Assembly (NCBI RefSeq): GCF_038502225.1
Contig: NC_091312.1
Coordinates: 29,739,910-29,803,909 of the forward strand
DNA length: 64,000 nt
Direction: 5' to 3'
Source of the DNA: Cherax quadricarinatus
Taxonomy: Eukaryota > Arthropoda > Malacostraca > Decapoda > Parastacidae
Within the stretch, counting starts at the first letter, position 1, and each line of letters opens with the position of its first letter. A program made the position numbers and the translations under genes. Positions 1 to 9,430 of the stretch are shown here, piece by piece. A model generated the notes under the pieces. It was not told the DNA's origin, searched no databases, and saw only the letters and a list, made by a program, of their open reading frames with translations.

Positions 1-3000
1 GGGGAGTGAGAACTGGGGAGTGAGAACTGCGGGGTGAGAACTGCGGAGTGAGAACTGGGGAGTGAGAACTGGGCAGTGAGAACTGGAGAGTGGGAACTGG
101 TGAGTGAGAACTGGTGAGTTAGAACTAGGGAGTGAGAACTGAGGAGTGAGAACTGGGGATTGAAAACTGGAGAGTGAGAACTGGGGAGTGAGAACTGGAG
201 AGTGAGAACTGGGGAGTGAGAACTGGGGAGTGAGAACTGGGGAGTGAGAACTGGGGAGTGAGAACTGGGGAGTGAGAACTGGTGAGTGAGAACTGGTGAG
301 TGAGAACTGGGGAAGGAGAACTGGGGAGTGAAAACTGGAGAGTGAGAACTAATGAGTGAGAACTGGTGAGTGAGAACTGGTGAGCGAGAACTGGGGAGTG
401 AGAACTGGGGAGTGAGAACTGGATAGTGAGAACTGGGGAGTGAGAACTGGAGAGTGAGAACTGGTGAGTGAGAACTGGGAAGTGAGAACTGGGGAGTGAG
501 AAAAGCGGAGTTAGAACTGGAGAATGAGAACTGGTGAGTGAGAACTGGTGAGTGAGAACTGGGGAGTGAGAACTGGGGAGTGAGAACTGGGGAGTGAGAA
601 CTGGTGAGTGAGAACTGGAGAGTGAGAACTGGGTAGTGAGAACTGGAAAGTGAGAACTGGTGAGTGAGAACTGATGAGTGAGAACTGGGGAGTGAGAACT
701 GGGGAGTGAGAACTGAGGAGTGAAAACTGGAGAGTGAGAACTGGGGAGTGAGAACTGAAGAGTGAGAACTGGGGAGTGAGAACTGGGGAGTGAGAACTGG
801 AGAGTGAGAACTGGAGAGTGAGAACTGGTGATTGAGAACTGGGGAGTGAGAACTGGGGAGTGAGAACTCGGGAGTGAGAACTGGGGAGAGAGAACTGGTG
901 AGTGAGAACTGGTGAGTGAGAACTGGTGAGTGAGAACTGGGGAGTGAGAACTGGGGAGTTAGAACTGGAGAATGAGAACTGGTGAGTGAGAACTGGAGAG
1001 TGAGAATTGGGGAGTGAGAACTGGGGAGTGAGGACTGGGGAGTGAGAACTTAGGAGTGAGTACTGGGGAGTGAGAACTTAGGAGTGAGTACTGGGGAGTG
1101 AGAACTGGTGAGTGAGAACTGGGGAGTGAGAACTGGGGAGTGAGAGCTGGGGAGTGAGAACTGGGGAGTGAGAACTGGGGAGTGAGAACTGGGGAGTGAG
1201 AACTGGGGAGTGAGAACTGGTGAGTGAGAACTAGGGAGTGAGAGCTGGGGAGTGAGAACTGGGGAGTGAGAACTGGGGAGTGAGAACTGGGGAGAGAGAA
1301 CGGGGGAGTGAGAACTGGGCAGTGAGAACTGGGCAGTGAGAACTGGGCAGTGAGAACTGGGGGGTGAGAACTGATGAGTGAGAACTGGGCAGTGAGAACT
1401 GGGCAGTGAGAACTGCGCAGTGAGAACTGGGCAGTCAGAACTGGGCAGTGGGAACTGGGGAGTGAGAACTGGGGAGTGAGAACTGGGTAGTGAGAACTGG
1501 GGAGTGAGAACTGGGGAGTGAGAACTGGGCAGTGAGAACTGGAGAGTGAGAACTGGGCATTGAGAACTGGGAAGTGAGAACTGGGGAGTGAAAACTGGTG
1601 AGTGAGAACTGGGGAGTGAGAACTGCGGAGTGAGAACTGGGGAGTGAGAACTGGTGAGTGAGAACTGGGGAGTGAGAATTGGGGAGTGAGAACTGGGCAG
1701 TGAGAACTGGGCAGTGAGAACTGGGGAGTGAGAACTGGGCATTGAGAACTGGGCAGTGAGAACTGGGGAGTGAAAACTGGTGAGTGAGAACTGGGGAGTG
1801 AGAATTGCGGAGTGAGAACTGGAAGTGAGAACTAGGGAGTGAGAAATGGGGAGTGAGAACTGGGGAGTGAGAACTGAGGAGTGAGAAGTGGACAGTGAGA
1901 ACTGGGGAGTGAGAACTGGGGAGTTAGAACTGGGGAGTGAAAACTGGTGAGTGAGAACTTGGGAGTGAGAACTGCTGAGTGAGAACTGGGAGTGAGAACT
2001 AGGGAGTGAGAACTGGGGAGTGAGAACTGGGGAGTGAGAACTGGGGAGTGAGAACTGGACAGTGAGAACTGGTGAGTGAAAACTGGTGAGTGAGAACTGG
2101 TGAGTGAGAACTGGGGAGTGAGAACTGGGGAGTGAGAACTGGGGAGTGAGAACTGGGGAGTGAGAACTGGGGAGTGAGAACTGGGGAGTGAGAACTGGTG
2201 AGAGAGAACTCGTGAGTGAGAACTAGGGAGTGAGAACTGGCGAGTGAAAACAGGGGAGCGAGAGCTGGGGAGTGAGAGCTGGGGAGTGAGAACTGGGGAG
2301 TACGAACTGGGGAGTGAGAACTGGGGAGTGAGAACTGGGGAGTGATAACTGCTGAGTGAGAACTGGGAAGTGAGAACTATGGAGTGAGAACTGGGGAGTG
2401 AGAACTGTTGATTGAGAACTGGTGAGTGAGAACTGGGGAGTGAGAACTGGTGAGCGAGAACTGGGGAGTGAAAACTTGTGAGTGAGAACTAGAGAGTGAG
2501 AATTGGTGAGTGAGAACAGGGGAGTGAGAACTGGTGAGTGAGAATTGGGGAGTGACAACTGTTAAGTGAGAGCTGGGGAGTGAGAACTGGGGAGTGAGAA
2601 CTGGGGAGTGAGATCTGGGGCGTGAGTACTGGTGAGTGACAACTAAGGAGTGAGAACTGGGGAGTGAGAACTGGGGAGTGAGAAGTGGGGAGTGAGAACT
2701 GGGGATTGAGAACTGGTGAGTGAGAACTGGTGAGAGAGACCTGGTGAGTGAGAACTGGGGAGTGAGAGCTGGTAAGTGAGAACTGGGGAGAGAGAATTGG
2801 TAAGTGAGAGGTGGGAAGTGAGAACTGGGGAGTGAGAACTGAGTAGAGAGAACTGGGGAGTGAGAACTGGTGAGTGAGAACTGAGGAGTGAGAGCTGGTA
2901 AGTGAGAACTGGGGAGAGAGAATTGGTAAGTGAGAGCTGGGAAGTGAGAACTGGGGTGTGAGAACTGAGTAGAGAGAACTGGGGAGTGAGAACTGGTGAG

Positions 3001-5103
3001 TGAGAACTGGTGAGTGAGAACTGGTGATTAAGAACTTGGGGTGAGAACTGTGGAGTAAGAACAGGGGAGTGAGAAATGGGGAGTGAGAACTGGGGAGTGA
3101 GAACTGGTGAGTGAGAACTGGTAAGTGAGAACTGGGGAGTGATAACTGGTGATTAAGAACTTGGGGTGAGAACTGGGGAGTTAGAACAGGGGAGTGAGAA
3201 ATGGGGAGTGAGAACTGGGGAGTGAGAACTGGTGAGTGAGAACTGGTGAGTGAGAACTGGTGAGTGAGAACTGGGGAGTGAAAACAGGGGGTGAGACCTC
3301 TTGAGTGAGAACTTGGGAGTGAAAACTGGTGAGTGAGAACTGGGGGGTGAGAACTAGGGAGTGAGAACTGGATGAGTGAGAATTAGGGAGTGAGAATTGG
3401 TGAGTGAGAACAGGGGAGTGAGAACTGGTGAGTGAGAATTGAGAAGTGAGAACTGTTAAGTGAGAGCTGGGGAGTGAGAACTTGGGTGTGAGAACTTGAG
3501 AGTGAGAACTGGTGAGTGACAACTAAGGAGTGAGAACTGGGGAGTGAGAACTGGGAAGGGAGAACTGGGGAGGGAGAACTGGGGAGGGAGAACTGGGGAG
3601 GGAGAACTGGGGAGTGAGAACTTGGGAAGGAGAACTGGGGAGTGAGAATTGGTAAGTGAGAGCTGGGAAGGGAAAACTGGTTAGGGAGAACTGGGGAGTG
3701 AGAACTTGGGAGGGAGAACTGGTAAGTGAGAATTGGTAAGTGAGAACTGGGAAGGGAGAACTGGGGAGGGAGAACTGGGGAGGGAGAACTGGGGAGTGAG
3801 AACTTGGGAGGGAGAACTGGGGAGTGAGAATAGGTAAGTGAGAGCTGGGAAGTGAGAACTGGGGAGTGGGAACTGGGGAGGGAGAACTGAGGAGTGAGAA
3901 CTGCGGAGTGAGAACTGGGGAATGAGAACTGGGGGTGAAAACTGGGGAGTGAGAACTTGTGAGTGAGAAATGGTGAGTGAGAACTGAGGAGTGAGAGCTG
4001 GTAAGAGCTGCAGAGTGAGAATTGACGAGTGAGAACTGGTGAGTGATAACTGGGGAGTGAGAACTGGGGATTGAGAATTGGTAGGTGAGAACTGGGAAGT
4101 GAGAACTGGGGAGTGAGAACTGGGGAGTGAGAACTGGTTAGTGAGAACTGGGGAGTGAGAAATGGGGAGTGAGAACTGGTGGGTGAGAACAGGGGAGTGA
4201 GAACTGGTGAGAGCTGGGGATGTGAGAACTGGGGAGTGAGAACTGGGGTGTGAGAACTGGTGAGTGAGAACAGAGGAGTGAGAACTGGGGTGTGAGAACT
4301 TGGGACTGAGAATTGGGGTCTGAGAACTGGGGAGTGAGAACTGGGGAGTGAGAACTGGAAAGTGAGAACTGGGGAGTGAGAACTGGGGAGTGAGAACTGG
4401 GGAGTGAGGACTAGGGAGTGAGAACTGGGGAGTGACAACTACGGAGTGAGAACTTGTAAGTGAGAGCTAGGGAGTGAGAAGATGGGAGTGAGAACTGGAA
4501 AGTGAGAGCTGGGGAGTGAGAACTGGGGAGTTAGAACTGGTGAGTGAGAACTGGGGAGTGAGAACTGGGGAGTGAGAACTGGGGAGCGAGAACTGGTGAG
4601 AGCTGGGGAGTGAGAACTGGGGAGTGAGAACTGGGAAGTGAGAACTGGAAAGTGAGAACTGTGGAGTGAGAACTGGTGAGAGCTGGGGAGTGAGAACTGG
4701 GGAGTAAGAACTGGGGAGTGAGAACAGCGGAGTGAGAACTTGTGAGTGTGAACTAGGAAGTCAGAACTGGGAAGTGAGTACTGGGGAGTAAGAAGTGGGG
4801 AGTGAGAACTGGAAAGTGAGAGCAGGGGAGTGAGAACTGGGGAGTGAGAACGGGGGAGAGAAAGATGGGGAGTGAGAACTGGGGAGTGACAACTAGGGAG
4901 TGACAATTGGGGAGTGAGAGCTGGGGAATGAGAACTGGGGAGTGAGAACTGGGAAGTAAGAAGTGGGGACCGAGAACTGGTGAGTGAGAACTGGGGAGTG
5001 AGTACTGGGGAGTGAGAACTGGTGAGTGAGAACTTGGGCGTGAGATCTGGCGAGTGAGAACTGGGGAGTGAGAACTGGTGAGTGAGGACTGGTGAGTGAG
5101 AAC
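1..5103. repeat. 14-bp minisatellite, subfamily A (left block)
   Basis: An uninterrupted tandem array of a 14-bp unit, GGGGAGTGAGAACT, about 360 copies, starting before the window. Units differ by point changes at preferred sites (GGGG to GGTG, GGAG or GGGC). A few have indels (AACTGGTGAGAGCT-type fusions near 4208 and 4593). The plus strand is strongly purine-rich. Local higher-order duplication is visible: the block beginning at 2771 recurs at 2897 (126 bp, nine units) and that at 3025 recurs at 3150. The long open frames on the minus strand are by-products of the repeat, not genes. Confidence 0.97.
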
Positions 5104-5466
5104 TGTGGTAGCGTGGCCGAGCGTATGTAGACAGCCTGTACTGTCTGCACAGACAGCCCATGCTGTCTGCCAGCTTAGTTCATATTTCGCGCCATGCTGG
5201 TGCTGCCACCTATAGGCCTTGCCACTTCAGTATGCCCAGACTTGCCTCACTCTCACTCTCACAGCGGCCTAGCAGGAAGACACAAGGCCTACTCCTCTCT
5301 CTCTCGTGGGTTGGTCCTGCCCGGGCCATGGGCACAACACACAAGCCTGTGTGCCCACCACGACTTAACAATAAAGTAAGAAGCCTCCGAAGACAACATT
5401 TTCAATAAACAAAGATATATCATTGAACTACCCGCTTTCAGCTCTACCAATAAATCTTGTTCAACA
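5104..5466 (+). repeat. 5' LTR of the non-autonomous element
   Basis: It starts TGTGG and, if it runs to the primer site, ends CAACA, giving the usual TG...CA ends and a length of 363 bp. AATAAA lies at 5370-5375. The first 17 bases after the start (5107-5123, GGTAGCGTGGCCGAGCG) match, from memory, the 5' end of metazoan tRNA-Leu(AAG), including its A-box-like GTGGCCGAGCG. Only 5107-5394 is shared with the right copy. 5395-5466 is assigned to the LTR by inference from the primer site. Confidence 0.6.
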
Positions 5467-5467
5467 T

Positions 5468-5482
5468 TGGTAGCAGCGGTGG
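5468..5482 (+). other. Primer-binding site, tRNA-Leu-like
   Basis: TGGTAGCAGCGGTGG lies one base after the putative LTR end. Its complement ends in CCA and matches, with one mismatch, the 3' end expected for tRNA-Leu(AAG) (CCACCGCTGCC-A-CCA). The tRNA identity is from memory and is therefore an inference. Confidence 0.55.
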
Positions 5483-6036
5483 TCGCAGCAGTTGTTTGCC
5501 CGGAGAGAGGAAGGAAGAGGTATGAAGTCATCTTCACTTCATCACCCTACACAAGAAGCATCGGTCTCTCAACGAGTTATCCTGATGTCGTGTCTGCACG
5601 TTTCAGCATCCAGACACAGGTACAAGCAGGATCTAGCCGAAATTAGCCGTATTTCTTCGAGAATTGTAAGTGGCATCCCTGTGACCCCACGCTACAGCGT
5701 CCCACGCTGTTTCTCAAGTCACATGTTCAGCGTCACTTGTATGTTGCTGTTCAGCTCAGCACAGCTGTTTCAGCAAGCCAGAGGTGAGTTTCGTGGTGAT
5801 TTCTGCGTCCAATGTATTTTCCTGTGTTTGTGGGTGGGAGGAGGAGAGACGGCCAGATGCTCCCTCGCCATACACTCACACGCTCCTCGCCACCACACTA
5901 CCATACGTTCACCACTACTCACTCCCTCTGCTGTGTTTTCTGCTGTTTTTTGTGTGATTCATTGCCAGAGCTGTGTATCTGAGTGCCCGAGGCCACTCGA
6001 AGCTACGTGGATCAGCATGCCACGTAGATCACGACG

Positions 6037-6061
6037 CCACGTGGATCACGACGCCACGTGG
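6037..6061. promoter_or_regulatory. Paired E-box palindromes CCACGTGG
   Basis: Two perfect CCACGTGG palindromes (6037-6044 and 6054-6061) lie inside a short tandem of ACGCCACGTGGATC-like units at about 6001-6100, with degenerate relatives (CCACGTAG, CCACGTGA) on both sides. CACGTG is the classic bHLH-binding core. Function here is untested. Confidence 0.4.
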
Positions 6062-6148
6062 GTGTGGGCGATGTCATGTGGATCTACAGGCCACGTGAGT
6101 TACCAGATGTCCAAGGCCTCATGCTGTGGTCTGCTGCCTGCATCTCAT

Positions 6149-6228
6149 TGACGTCACCGACGATGCTGCCCGACTACATGACGTCACGATGTCTGCCTGA
6201 CGTCACCTCGAGATGTCTGCTGACGTCA
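6149..6228. promoter_or_regulatory. Cluster of four CRE palindromes TGACGTCA
   Basis: Perfect TGACGTCA occurs at 6149-6156, 6179-6186, 6198-6205 and 6221-6228. Degenerate TGACATCA/TGATGTCA copies follow up to about 6265. TGACGTCA is the full CREB/ATF site. Four in 80 bp is far above chance and suggests a cis-regulatory block or a decayed short tandem repeat with that core. Confidence 0.5.
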
Positions 6229-7404
6229 CCTCGCGACATCACGCCTGACATCACATGATGTCACATCGAGTGTTTCTAGAAATTATTTCAGTATTGTCGA
6301 GAAGATTGAGAGAAAATATATGTCGTGTGTTAATTAATTCCTCTCAGTCAGTGTTCTGACATTTTAGTATGTCTTAGTCAGTTTTATGCACAGAAAAGCA
6401 TCATTTGAGCCATGTTGTACCGCAAGTACCGCGGGTGTGTTTAAAGTTTCCGTGTGTCCAGTGAGGTCTGAGCCAGACCTGAGTAGCACCACTGTGCTAA
6501 GTCACCCGATGAGACCATTGCGTATGACAGCTGATGTCAAGACAGCCCCGAGTGACCGAGCCCTCTTGTACAGAAAGCTTTTATGCTCGTCGCTCGTGAT
6601 GTTCTGCAGAATCGTACCTGCTACGATTCCCATCGAGATTTGTTTCACTTCACCTCCAGACCGTCAGAGTGCAGTTATATGTAGAGAAAAAAGTCTGGGG
6701 ACGCTTAGACTAACATCTGCTATAACTCCAACTGCCCAGAGAATGACACTCGCCAAGCCGCAGTTAGCCACTGTCGGCAGGCGCTGTGTCAGCCTCGTGT
6801 CACAAGCTTCAGAGAGCAGCCTGCAAAAAGAAGATGTCACTTTGACTGCTAGCTCGCTCACTGCAGTCTGGTGTATGATGTTACGACTCCCAGATGTTTC
6901 GCCCAGTCGTCTCTGCCACGATTCGCTCCACAACTCGCTCCATGCTCGCCAGCAGTGACAGCCCAGCGACAGTACCAGTCGAGAAGTGTCCTCCTGAGTC
7001 GCTTGCCAGAAGTCCTGCCCAGTTGCCGAGTTATGTCGACGCCTCACTCGAGGGCACTAGCATGTCGTGCCCAAGGTTGAGTGAAAACCTGCAGCGACTC
7101 CTACGATGACTGCTTCACCGTTCCAGATGAGACCGTACCCTGTTACGTCACAGCTCAACCGCAGCGAATGTCTCCCGTGTTGCAGTATCTGTCCAGACGC
7201 AGGAAGGCGCGCAGTGATGCCCATCAACACTCACTGCCTTTGACCACGATGTTTAGCACACCCCACATGTTTTTTCTTCCCTGTAGGAAGTTTTTTTTCC
7301 ATGTCCATATGTATATATATGATTTTATTTTGTGTTCTGTGCCCTGTTCCCACGAGAGAGAGACCGAGTTTCTTTTACCACCAGTATTGTCGCGTCGGGA
7401 CGAC

Positions 7405-7694
7405 GCGCGGTAGGTGGCCGAGCATATGTAGACAGCCTGTACTGTCTGCACAGACAGCCCATGCTGTCTTCCAGCTTAGTTCATATTTCGCGCCACTCAG
7501 GTGCTGCCACCTATAGGCGTTTCCACTCCAGCCTGCCTGCCCTTGCCTCACTCTCACTCTCACAGCGGCCTAGCAGGAAGACACAAGGCCTACTCCTAGC
7601 TCTCTCTCGTGGGATGGCCCTCCCGGGCCATGGGCACAACACAAGCCTGTGTACCCACCACGACTTAACAATAAAGTAAGAAGCCTCCGAAGAC
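7405..7694 (+). repeat. 3' LTR copy of the non-autonomous element (3' end lost)
   Basis: Direct copy of 5107-5394. It differs by scattered substitutions, a small deletion in the tRNA-like head (GGTAG-GTGGCCGAGCA) and loss of one CA dinucleotide. AATAAA is at 7670-7675. Similarity stops at CGAAGAC (7694). The next 46 bp (7695-7740) match nothing in the left LTR. Confidence 0.65.
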
Positions 7695-7740
7695 GTCTAT
7701 CATTTACTCCTGGCTACCAGAACGCCAAATAATCCTTTTA

Positions 7741-9430
7741 TAGAACTTGTGAGTGAAAACTGGTGAGTGAGAACTGGTGAGTGAGAACTGGGGAGTGAGA
7801 ACTGGTGAGTGAGAACTGGGGAGTGAGAACTGGTGAGTGAGAATCGGGGAGTGAGAACTGGTGAGTGAGAATTGGAGAGTGAGAACTGGTAAGTGAAAGC
7901 TGGGGAGTGAGAACTGGGGAGTGAGGACTGGGGAACGAGAACTGGTGAGTGAGAACTGGTGAGTGAGAACTAAGGGGTGAGAACTGGGGAGTGAGATCTG
8001 GGGAGTGAGAACTGGGGAGTGAGATCTGGGGAGTAAGAACTGGGGAGGGAGAACTGGGGAGTGAGAACTGGGGAGTGAGAATTGGTAAGTGAGAGCTGGG
8101 AAATGAGAACTGGGGAGCGAGACATGTGGAGTGAGAACTAGGGAGTGAGAACTGCTGAGTGAGAACTGGGGAGTGAGAACTGGTGAGTGAGAACTGGGGA
8201 GTGAGAACTGGTGAGTGAGAGCTGGGGAGTGAGCGCTGATGAGAGCTGGAGAGTGAGAACTGGAGAGTGAGAACTGGGGAGGGAGAACTGGTGAGTGAGA
8301 ACTGGGGAGTGAGAACTAGGGAGTGAGAACTGCTGAGTGAGAACTGGGGAGTGAGAACTGGTGAATGAGAACTGGGGAGTGAGAACTGTTGAGTAAGAAC
8401 TGGTGAGTGAGAACTGGGGAGTAAGAACTGTTGAGTGATAACTGGGGAGTGAGCGCTGGTGAGAGCTGGGGAGTGAGAACTGGAGAGTGAGAACTGGGGA
8501 GGGAGAACTGGTGAGTGAGAACTGGGGAGTGAGAAGTGGGGAGTGAGAAGTGGGGATTGAGAAGTGGGGAGTGAGAATTGGTAAGTGAGAGCTGGGAAGT
8601 GAGAACTAACGAGTGAGAACTGGGGAGTGAGAACTGGTGAGTGTGAACTAGGGAGTCAGAACTGGGAAGTGAGAACTGGGGAGTGAGAACTGAGGAGTGA
8701 GAACTTGGGAGTGAGAACTGGTAAGTGAGAGCTGGGAAGTGAGAACTGGGGAGTGAGAACTGGGGAGCGAGCACTGGTGATTGAGAACTTGGGAGTGAGA
8801 ACTGGTAAGTGATAGCAGGGGAGTGAGAACTGGGGAGTCAGAACTGGGGAGTCAGAACTGGGAAGTGAGAACTGGGGAGTGAGAACTGAGGAGTGAGAAC
8901 TTGGGAGTGAGAACTGGTGAGAGCTGGGAAGTGAGAACTGGGGAGTGAGAACTGGGGAGCGAGCACTGGTGATTGAGAACTTGGGAGTGAGAACTGGTAA
9001 GTGATAGCAGGGGAGTGAGAACTGGGGAGTAAGAAGTGTTGAGTGAGAACTGGTAAGTGAGAGCTGGGGAGTGAGTACTTGGGAGTGAGAACGGGGGAAA
9101 GAGAGATGGGGAGTGAGAACTGGGGAGTGAGAACTGGGGTGTGACAACTGGCGAATGAGAGCTGGTGAATGAGAACTGGGGAGTGAGAACTGGAAAGTAA
9201 GAAGTGGGGAGTGAGAGCTGGAAAGTGAGAGCTGGGGAGTGAGATCTGGAGAGTGAGAGCTGGGGAGCGAGAGCTGGGGAGTGAGAGCTGTGGAGTGAGA
9301 GCTGGGGAGTGAGAGCTAGGAAGTGAGAGCTGGGGAGTGAGAAATGGAGAGTGAGAGATGGAGAATTAGAGGTGTGGAGTGAGAGCTGGTGAGTGAGAAC
9401 TGGGTAGTGAGACCTGGGGAGTGACACCTG
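7741..9430. repeat. 14-bp minisatellite, subfamily A to B transition
   Basis: The same 14-bp unit resumes after the insertion. Units are mainly AGAACT up to about 9130. AGAACT and AGAGCT forms then mix, and AGAGCT dominates after about 9430. A larger duplication is visible: the word starting GAGCGAGCACTGG at 8765 recurs with its context at 8957 (192 bp). Confidence 0.95.

Larger units (their letters stand above)
5483..7404 (+). other. Internal region of the non-autonomous element; no recognisable protein
   Basis: Short open frames occur (5492-6151, 219 codons; 6386-6958, 190 codons), but neither shows zinc knuckles, a protease motif, RT boxes or any composition typical of gag. The first begins 10 bp after the primer site, where gag would lie, so a decayed gag cannot be excluded. 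The segment 5990-6260 is packed with CACGTG and TGACGTCA palindromes (separate entries). A purine run at about 7352-7361 could be a vestige of a polypurine tract but is 40 bp away from the right LTR. Confidence 0.5.
5104..7740 (+). mobile_element. LTR-flanked non-autonomous retroelement inserted in the 14-bp array
   Basis: A block of non-satellite DNA interrupts the 14-bp array. It begins and ends with direct repeats of about 290 bp (5107-5394 and 7409-7694, about 92% identical by eye), each with AATAAA. A primer-binding-like site follows the left copy. These are the marks of an LTR retrotransposon. The 1.9 kb between them has only short ORFs and no recognisable gag, protease, RT or integrase, so this resembles a LARD/TRIM-type non-autonomous copy or a decayed one. 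The right copy diverges from the left after 7694, so its 3' end is replaced or truncated. The array resumes at 7741. A short duplication AGAAC may flank the insertion, but the array itself supplies that word. Confidence 0.7.

Noticed and set aside
5492..6958. Two ORFs of 190-219 codons inside the LTR-flanked element as gag
   Set aside because: No zinc knuckle, protease or other retroviral motif, and the frames run through palindrome-rich sequence; kept only as a remote possibility.
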